DNA of 64,000 nucleotides from the NCBI GenBank assembly GCA_023374045.1, contig CM041782.1, forward strand, positions 183,786,925 to 183,850,924, in the 5' to 3' direction. Position 1 is the first letter of the stretch; each line of letters opens with the position of its first letter. The translations under genes were made by a program, and so were the position numbers. Below the pieces are notes generated by a model. That model saw only the letters and a program-made list of their open reading frames with translations, did not search any database and was not told the DNA's origin. The stretch comes from Limonium bicolor (taxonomy: Eukaryota > Streptophyta > Magnoliopsida > Caryophyllales > Plumbaginaceae). Shown piece after piece: positions 56,001-64,000 of this stretch.

Positions 56001-56192
56001 TAGACAGTTTCGATAACCTTTTATTGGTTTCTTCGGGACATCATTGGTCCTTTCGATTTGGATTTCTCCTTCTTGTCTCTTCTAGTGTACGGTTCGAACT
56101 TTCTTCTCATTTTTTGGCTCATCGACTTTCTCAAGTGTTCTTCGCCTTTCATTTTGGCTTTCAGCTTTGGAGCTGCATTGGCTCATTGATCT
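53033..56192 (-). mobile_element. Partial internal region of a second element 3 unit
   Basis: Collinear with 40104-43261, including the satellite array (53384-54459), the GATGGCTCC block and the foldback (55033-55102). It ends abruptly at 56192 in GCTCATTGATCT. No coding domain. The rest of this unit is missing and an inverted copy follows. Confidence 0.8.
53384..54459. repeat. Second copy of the 94-bp satellite-like array
   Basis: Same number of units and the same variant positions as at 40453-41527; differences are small, for example TACTAGTAGCG here versus TACTGTAGCG in the last unit there. Confidence 0.92.
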
Positions 56193-56205
56193 ATAGGGTT
56201 TTTTT
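56193..56205. other. 13-bp filler at the inversion junction
   Basis: Bases ATAGGGTTTTTTT match neither flank. To the left the sequence follows element 3 to the equivalent of 43261; to the right it is the reverse complement of 50972 downward (equivalent of 38048). Typical of an end-joining junction, or of an assembly join. Confidence 0.7.
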
Positions 56206-59200
56206 TAGTATTATCTTCTGAACCTGAGATAACTTTGACACTCTTGGCTATTGTAATGCTTCAATGACTTGATTAGTTCCTTTCTCTGTGTGAACCTATG
56301 TGTGGTTTAGCCTCCTGATCATGTGTGCGAGTTTTGTTTGCTAGTTCCTGAACAGATTCGTACGTTCTGCTAAATGTGCTCTTCTGACTTCAACTTTGAG
56401 TTTCCTTCATCATCTTCCTGGTACACCAACTCATAACTCAAGTGTTCTGTTAGGATTTATCTGTTTTGAATGGGAATATCCCTCTGTGTGATCATAAAGC
56501 TTGTTATGTTCTTGTCCGCATATTGCTGACATTTTGTAAATCTCTGATTCACGTGTGTAATTCATCTGCTCAAACTCTTTCTCTCTTATGTCTGTTTGCT
56601 CTATTCGGCTGTAAAAAGAAAATAGAGGTGTTCCAACTACCAGATTAAAAGAAAAGGGGATAAAGAGGCTACTGCAATTGTTATCGATTATACTTGCTGC
56701 CAGTTTTCACACCTGCTTGCAAATGTCGTTCACCATTTTTACAAGTGACTACATGGTTAGTTTGACAGTGATATTCAATCCTCTACTCATGCCTGTGAAA
56801 CTTTTTTAAGAAAAAAAAATGACCTCAAGAGGAATTGAAACTTCGGCTTTGTGTTGCTCCTCTGGTTAGTAATGAGATGACTGGTTAATGCTTGGCTAGA
56901 TTAATTTGGAAACCCTGGGTTTTAAAACGACACGGTTTGTCGCCTTGAGATGCTAGTAATGAGTATGAAGTTCAGGTTCTATTTGGTTTCTGATTGAATA
57001 AAAAACCGACAAGGAGTCATCATGCTTGTACAGTTGGTAAGACAAAAAAAAATGAATGCTGTTTGAAAAGGAGAATAGTTTCAAATATATATACTCAGGT
57101 CGTGGTGAATTCTACTTGTGTCCTGCTTACTTCGTTGATGTATTTTGATCTCGCTTTGCGTTTATTTGTTATTATACACTTCATATTATTGTGTAGTTCA
57201 GAGGCCCAAGACTTTAAACCCTAGATAGCCCACTAGGTCACCTTTTTTTTAATCAAAGTCATGGAAGGTACCCCACAGCTAGCTTATTTCTGATTTGTTT
57301 TGTGGGGAACAATACCTTCCAAAACTTTAAAGATCTCTCTTAAGCCTTTGAAGGTACTCCACAGCTAGCTAGCTTATTTATGATTTGCTTTGTGGGGAAC
57401 AATACCTTCCACATTTTTAAAGCCTGTCCCAAACCACCCCTTAATTTCACTAAAAACTTTACCCAAAAAAAAAAATGGAAAGAAAAAGAAAAGAATTCAG
57501 AGCATTGATTATAGCTTAAGGTTTCTCATTCCAAATTCCTCCATTTTTTTTTCAACCCCTCCAATCGAATTATCTCTCACTTTTAATTGATGTTTCATTT
57601 CAAAAAGAAATCTCAACTTATTTTGAACACATTTTTTCTCACTTGTAAATAAAAGCCCAATATCGACCCAATTCCAAAGCTTGGCCCACCCCAATCTCAG
57701 CCCAGCACAATCTGGCCCGAAGCCCAAATCCAAGGCCCAAAACCCGAAGCCCAAATCCAAGGCCCAAAACCCGAAGCCTAAAAACCCAAGTGGCCCATTA
57801 GTCCGATCCGGCCCATTAGCCCAAGAAGCCCACCACCCAAAGCCCAAAAAGCCTATGGCCCAAAATCAAGCAAGCCCAAGTCCACAAAGCCTAAGTCCAC
57901 AAAATCAAGCAAGCCTAAGTCCACAAAAATCAAGTCAAGTCCACAAGAATAAAACCTTGAACCAAAGGTTGACCTTTGACCTAAAAATTGACTGAATGTT
58001 GACTTTGACCAGAAAACCTTGACCTTGACCAAACCTTGACCTTGACCAAAACCTTGACCCAATCATTGACCAAACCCGAATTTTGACCAGGTTCATCTTC
58101 CAATACAAGTCAAACCAAATCAATTCCAACACACGTTTCAAACCCGATTCCTTTCAATTCACTTTCAACTTGTAAATACTTTTTCAAAAATCCAAAAAAA
58201 CCTAAAATTTCAAACCGTCATTTTATTCAAGTTTTCACAGAAACCATTTTGTAGAATTTTAAAGGAAAAACTCTTCTCACATTACAGAAAACTCTTCTCA
58301 AACGCAGAAAGTTCTTCTCACATATACAGAAAGTTTTCTCCTCAAAAACATTTCTCAAAATCAGCGTTTCTTCATCGAGAATTCCGAACAACTTCAAACA
58401 CTTTCCAACTCAGTTTTTAAACTCCAAAAATAAATTGTTTTCGGGAACATGTAATGTCTAAACACCTTCAAAGAACGTTTTCTTCCTTGTTAGACATCAC
58501 TTGTCTCTCTTCTTAAAAAAAAAAAATCCGAGGCGGGGCACTGGGGTCATAACCTCCCTTGTCGCGGTCTGGATCTCTTTAGGCGGGGGCATTAGGGTGA
58601 CAAACCTCCTCTAATTGCAGCCTAGATTTCTACAAGGCGGGGCGCTAGGGAAGTAACGACCTTCCTAGTTGCAGCCGGGATTTTAGAATCGTCTGACTCC
58701 CTTCCACTCGATTTCAATGTTTTGATTTTTTTTTAAATGTTTTAAAACCGGGAGTTAGAGACGTTATTAGGGTTCGACCGAGAACATCTCCTTCATGGTG
58801 TTTCTCTTTGAATCCTATTTTTCGACATAAATTCATTGCCCCATCTTTCGAGCCTCGGCACTTACCATTAATTAAGTGTCGTGTTCGAGGGGTACATAGG
58901 GTAATCCCTTGGGATTATCCGCCCTTTTATAACTAAAACGAATTTGGTTTTAAAATTTTAAGAGAGACAATTCTGAATAAATCAATCCAATCCTTTCATT
59001 AGAGCTTCAGTACAAATAAACACTCCTTAATTCTTCCTTGAATCAACTCCAAGTCACAAAAGAACACCAATTGACCAAAATACCCCTCAGCTCTACAAAA
59101 TGACCAAAATGCCACTCAGCTCTACAAAATGACCAAAACACCCCTCAGCTCTATGAAATGACTAAAATACCCTCAGCTCTACAAAATGACCAAAATGCCA

Positions 59201-59986
59201 CTCAGCTCTACAAAATGACCAAAACACCCCTCAGCTCTATGAAATGACTAAAATACCCCTAAGCTCTACAAAATGACCAAAATACCCCTAAGCTCTACAA
59301 AATGACCAAATACCCCTCAGCTCTATAACAACCAAAATCCCCCTTTTGCTCCTCAAAACTTCCAGCATCCTTTTAACCTCGTGAAAGTCGAAACAATCTC
59401 AAACCTCTCAGCATTCAAACCAATTTCACCAATCAATATCTCAAGACCAGTGTATTTCTCCAAGCTCTTCGAAATCATCTGTTCTTCAATCCACACTCGA
59501 TCCTATCCTTTGGCTTTAAAATGAATCTCTCTAATAAGGTTTTGAAAGAAGGTAATCCCGACAATTGGAGACCGAGGTTCCCTCGGGCACCAATCCGAAG
59601 TCGTGGTCATTGCCACTTCTAAGGGGTGTAACCCAGTACGAACCCACAATAGAATCTCTGATGCGACCAGATAAGTCCTATCCATAGGGAACAATCTCAG
59701 AGTCACCAACGGTTCCTTAGAACCCACCCTTCTCTTCCTTTCCTAGTTCTTAGGTCAAACTAGGTGGCGACTCTAGTCAACTCCGCCTTATAGAGGCATA
59801 AGTCCGCGTGGAGCCCATTGAGAGCGGGTGTAGTGCTCACTAGCATTCCCCTTATGCTTTCTGGGAAAGACGGACGATTTAGTAGGTATTTGAGGGCTGC
59901 CAGATTAACGGGTTTTCGCCCTCCACAGAATGGCAGTTTCTAGGCATTTAGATAGACCCCCTCATACCGAAAAATCACCCTCCACA
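56206..59986 (+). mobile_element. Inverted, 5'-truncated LTR of element 3 (plus strand)
   Basis: Reverse complement of 47193-50972 (and 34273-38048). It lacks the first 2.05 kb of the LTR, hence the TATA-like box and both tRNA-like modules. It ends CACCCTCCACA at 59986, followed by GAA and the primer-binding site. Contains the foldback pair (57262-57412), GGGCTT block, GCCCCGCCT repeats (58528-58680) and the 31-bp minisatellite (59070-59335). Confidence 0.85.
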
Positions 59987-59989
59987 GAA

Positions 59990-60007
59990 TGGCGACTCTG
60001 CTGGGGA
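59990..60007 (+). other. Primer-binding site, inverted element 3 copy
   Basis: TGGCGACTCTGCTGGGGA on the plus strand, three bases after the LTR end, identical to the site at 47172-47189. Confidence 0.75.
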
Positions 60008-63000
60008 AAACTTGAGTATGTTTTCTCAAACTCAAGGAAGACTGAACTCCATTCAAAATTGTCGGGACTTCCCCACTTCTTTCAAAACCTTCAAGAGATT
60101 CTTTTCAAAGCCTCTAGGATTATTTTACTACACACTTAGAGTGTGTATCTGATGAGGACAGATAGGATTTATTAGATCCTCAACAAACATTACAATAATT
60201 GGGTTAATAATTAGCTCACGACTAGAAAGAGACACTTAGGATTGAATGAAGCTAACTTCCCTTTAGGTTAATAAACAACCAATTTGGAATCACTAATCTC
60301 AAGATAAAACCCTTAGCAAATAGGTCGGTGCTAACTTCATTTGTTCATTTACTGCTTTCATATTCATGTTACAATTGTGGGGTGCATGGGGTGGGTAGCT
60401 TAGGACATGCATTCCTCTGTGTCACCCGATTTACCCACGATGTCACGGGATCCCAACCGGTCCACGGTTGATTCCCCATGAGCTAGGGTCACTTTATGAG
60501 TGAACAAACCCACGGGCGGTAAGGTAGGTTTCTGACCGACGCCTTGAGCTCATGATCCAAAATTATCCTCCATTATCCGAGTCAAAGCCAGCATATAGTG
60601 AACTCTGAGCCTTCAGTGTCCAGCTACCTGGTCCGGTGTCTAAGACGGGTTTATGGAAGTCACCCCCTTGTATGCCGCCTGTCTGACCACCCTTTTGCCT
60701 TACCCTGAAGATTGCATGGGCTCAGTTCTCCATTGTTCCTCTGCACTACATGTGTCTCTAAAGCCCAATGTCACGCTATACGTCCATAGAGGATCCCGTA
60801 TTTACCGGATACCCATACATGGCACAACGTAGTCAGTGAATAATTTGGACTTTAGACACACCTGACCGTGCAGGTGACGAGAGACCCGTTCCCATGCAAA
60901 TACTTCCCCGAGTTTCCCGAAAAGTGGGGTGTTGTCGGATCATCACTGGCCGTGGCGTATGTTTCCTTATCATCTCGGGTGTCCTGACCTTTCGAACTTA
61001 AGCACTCCGGACTTTCTTTACGACGTGTCTCGCAAGGGGCATAACAGAGAAAAACCCCGAGAGATGACAGTGAAGGGACGACGGTTCCCCCGGTGAGATG
61101 GAATCATAATTGACCTGGAAAGTGATTATCCTAACATTAACACTTACAGCTCCACATCCAATATAGCCGCGATTTACTTTATGCTATACATGTGTGCAAA
61201 CCACTTTTTCAGATCAATCCGTTTTAAAATGTTCGGAATTCTCGTTTGCATGTCCCTAAAAGCTATTTTATGAGCTCGTTTAATTTAAAGTTCCACAAAA
61301 TATTTACAATAAACGGGTTTTTCAAAATTAGTCAATTCTCCTTTAAAAGGTTTATTTCACTAAAATGCTATTTTCCGAAACAATTTTCAAAAATTTGATT
61401 TCGAAAAACCTACTTTCCACAAACGAATTTCAAACAATATTCTTCACCAACATGTTTTTTAAAATAGTTTTGAAAACAGTTTTCAAAATTGAATTTCACA
61501 AACGTATTTCAAAATAAATGATCCAGTCCCCATGTTATGACCCACTATTTTGAAGTTCAACCCACCTTCAAGAGCAGTAGTCATTACTGTGGAGCGTTCT
61601 AGTCATTTCGTGTTTTCACAAAAGTGGTGGATTTTTACATGAAATTCTGTGCTCGATCATTCATCTTTCCTTTCTCAAAAATATCATTTATTCCCCTTGT
61701 CAGAGCAAGTAGAGCAGCATTAAGGCCGACTACGCGAATCAGCCGAAAGCTAGAGATGCACCAACCCGCGGAGCTAGCCGAGCAACGTGAAGACCAACGT
61801 CAACCATTCGAACCAAAGATCAGAGGAGCACCAGTCCGAACCCAGCAACATGAAGACTAGCAACAACCATTCACGTTCAGGAATGTCGGAAATCAGAAGA
61901 ACACAAACCCGTGAAATAAATCGAAACACATGAAGACCGACCACATCCAAACAAACGTCGAGTCCAAGAATGTAAAGAATCAGAGGAACACCAACCCGTT
62001 TTGTTTGATCATAGTACCGCTTCACTACAAGCGCCCGAAGACGAGCGAGCAGCCGGTCAAGAGCCCAAATACGAGCGAGCAGCTGATCAAGAGCCCGACG
62101 ACGAGCAAGCAGCCAGGCAAGAGTCTGAAGATGAGCGCAAGCAGTCGATCAGAAGCCCGAGGACGGACCAGAAGAGTTGAAAAGAAGTTTAGCTCAAAAC
62201 TTCCCCATTTAATGACTTTTAGAATTAATGTATAGGTTTTCCCTAGCATTCTTTTCTCTCTTGTCAATTTCTGAATAGACTTTGTGTATAGGTTGCACAT
62301 TCCCTTTGAATTTATTTAGATCGATGTGTATAGGGTTCCCCACTCCCTATTTTATTTGCGAATGACCGAGTGTCAAAATTCATATTGAGAAAATCCACCA
62401 CTTTGAAAACACGCGTTTTTAAAATTGTTTTCTAAAAATTGGTTTCTTTTGGCATGCACGTATAATAAAAAAAACGAATAAGGGACTACCCCTCACATCT
62501 ATATATCATTCATCAACTCTGCTTTATGGGGTGAAAACTCACGGTATCTACAGGAGGCATCCCCTAAATAAACAATGTCAACAAATACAACCGAGCGCAA
62601 AACAAAAACATGCATTGCATACATGACAAAAAGGTCACATGCACTTACAGTCAGTCCAAAATCATCAGCAATACATGAATCTCGTCCACACTCACGAGCA
62701 TCACACACTCATGTGTTTCATCATCACTTGCCACACACCAGCCTTCATCCCAATATCTCAACCTCCAAACTAATCTTCAATAGGATGGTGAAGAACACCA
62801 GAGAGTTTGAGCCTTTTCCAAACCCAGAATCACCATGGGCACCAGTGACCAGAATGATTGAAAAAAAGAAGAAGAAGAAGAAGAAGAAGAGTGCAGTCGT
62901 TTCCATATCGTGGGGCTACCATGCGGGAGTTGTCACTCCCTAAAATCCAAAATCCAGGAGCCAATCACCAACCCGACCTCGCTCGAGAGTTACTTCTTAG

Positions 63001-64000
63001 ACAACAACCCCAACTGTTAGACCATATCCAAGACCGACACTGACGGGATGAATTTCATGGACCATCAACTAGAGCCGACTCAAGCGAGACTAGGTGTAGC
63101 CTTACCACGCATGCATTGCATCCAAAAAAAACAAACAAACAAACATTCAGTCAAAACTTGAAGTCAACCATCTTCATTCATCATTTTCAGCATTTGACAC
63201 ATCCTATACATAGTAACTCCATATTATCACAACACATTGCATGGTAGATCGTTGCATTTGCATACTCCCGTATCGAAACGACGTCTTTGGCGAAAATCTT
63301 GATTGATTGCTTGAATAGAGCGCGTGAACCACGTAACTCTCGACCCATCAATGAACACAAGGGCCTCATCAAAATCAGCACCACAAACCAAGTAAGTAGT
63401 GCGCGAAGAGCGGTATTTTCTCTTGAATTCTGAAAGAGGGTATTGGACCATCCACTAAGCGACGAGGGAAGGTAGAGAGAGACAATCAAGGTAAAACCAT
63501 GAGCGACTTGTGCTTTCCTTCAGCACATGGAGAGGCATAATTTAGAGTGAGATCAATGTCGATAGCAAGATACGAACTGTGGTTCATGCAAAGATTTGAG
63601 AATAGTAAGAAAACAATTATTGACTAATGAGAATGATGAGGCACCTAGGAATAAAAATCTCCACAAAACCAAAAAAGCTTTGACTGCCCTGTACATAATC
63701 CCTTAGTGAGCCCCGCTGAGCCTTTCATAAAAAAACTCTTTCTTCAAAAAAAAAATCCACAACATGCCACCCCACATATACATACCTACCCTTGCAATAG
63801 AGGATCTCGAAGGAGCCGGAGCCATGGCCTCTCCCCCCACCATCTTTCACAAAAAGAACATCGAAAATGTGCAAAGAAATCAGTGAGTCAGTGCAACTCC
63901 AGAGCCGAACACCAAAAAGAACATCAAAATTGTCCAAGAAGATCAATGAGCCAATGCAGCTCCAAAGCTGAAAGCCAAAATGAAAGGCGAAGAACACTTG
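60008..64000 (+). mobile_element. Inverted internal region of element 3 (runs off window)
   Basis: Reverse complement of 47171-43201 with small differences. It carries the GC-rich leader (60360-61140), minisatellites (61710-62170), antisense LTR-start relic (62370-62566) and (GAA)n (62861-62891). No coding domain on either strand. It continues beyond 64000. Confidence 0.85.

Larger units (their letters stand above)
43201..64000. repeat. Large inverted repeat: arms 43201-50972 and 56206-64000
   Basis: The two arms, each about 7.8 kb within the window, are reverse complements at high identity; the spacer (50973-56205) is 5.2 kb of element 3 sequence. The right arm is cut by the window end, so the full length is unknown. 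The arms are made of LTR, primer-binding site and internal region of element 3. Confidence 0.9.

Overview
The window looks like intergenic heterochromatin of a flowering plant. I recognise no cellular protein-coding gene. Nearly every base can be placed in nested or rearranged transposable elements: plant Ty3/gypsy LTR retrotransposons primed by tRNA-iMet or tRNA-Arg, and an En/Spm (CACTA) DNA transposon carrying TNP2, Transposase_24 and Ulp1-like genes. All coding remnants are broken by stops or frameshifts. The exact plant family cannot be read from the sequence.

Layout. (1) 1-13311: a minus-strand Ty3/gypsy element with about 4.4-kb LTRs, its 3' LTR cut by the window start, an iMet primer-binding site inside a perfect hairpin, and a decayed gag-pol. 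(2) 13312-23792: a partial LTR, a complete minus-strand solo LTR (14447-18998) with a perfect 5-bp target duplication, an integrase/chromodomain remnant (19004-19471), a polypurine tract and a plus-strand 3' LTR (19880-23792). These LTRs are diverged relatives of one another. They share termini, GT/AG splice-like sites, a palindromic block near U5 and hairpin-forming tandem arrays. (3) 23793-27690: AT-rich unassigned DNA and two LTR-like fragments with TATA boxes. (4) 27726-28916: plus-strand gag (CCHC knuckle) and aspartic protease, cut off by (5) the CACTA element that starts at 28917 and carries minus-strand transposase genes up to 34272.

(6) 34273-64000: several copies of a coding-poor Ogre/Tat-like, LARD-type element with about 5.8-kb LTRs and a tRNA-Arg PBS, inserted into the CACTA TNP2 gene. 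On the minus strand it reads as LTR (34273-40103), internal (40104-47192), LTR (47193-53032) and part of a second internal region (53033-56192), which is a head-to-tail tandem. It is followed after a 13-bp filler by an inverted copy (56206 to the window end). The result is an inverted repeat with arms of at least 7.8 kb around a 5.2-kb spacer. The internal region has a roughly 94-bp dimeric satellite array, a conserved foldback and no gag-pol; the LTR has two tRNA-like modules.

The most interesting signals are the shared leader-intron and hairpin-array architecture of the gypsy LTRs, the giant inverted repeat, the tRNA-like modules and satellite seed of the Ogre-like element, and the Ulp1/Transposase_24 gene of the CACTA. 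Differences between repeat copies are largely 1-3-base indels, so some frameshifts may be consensus errors.
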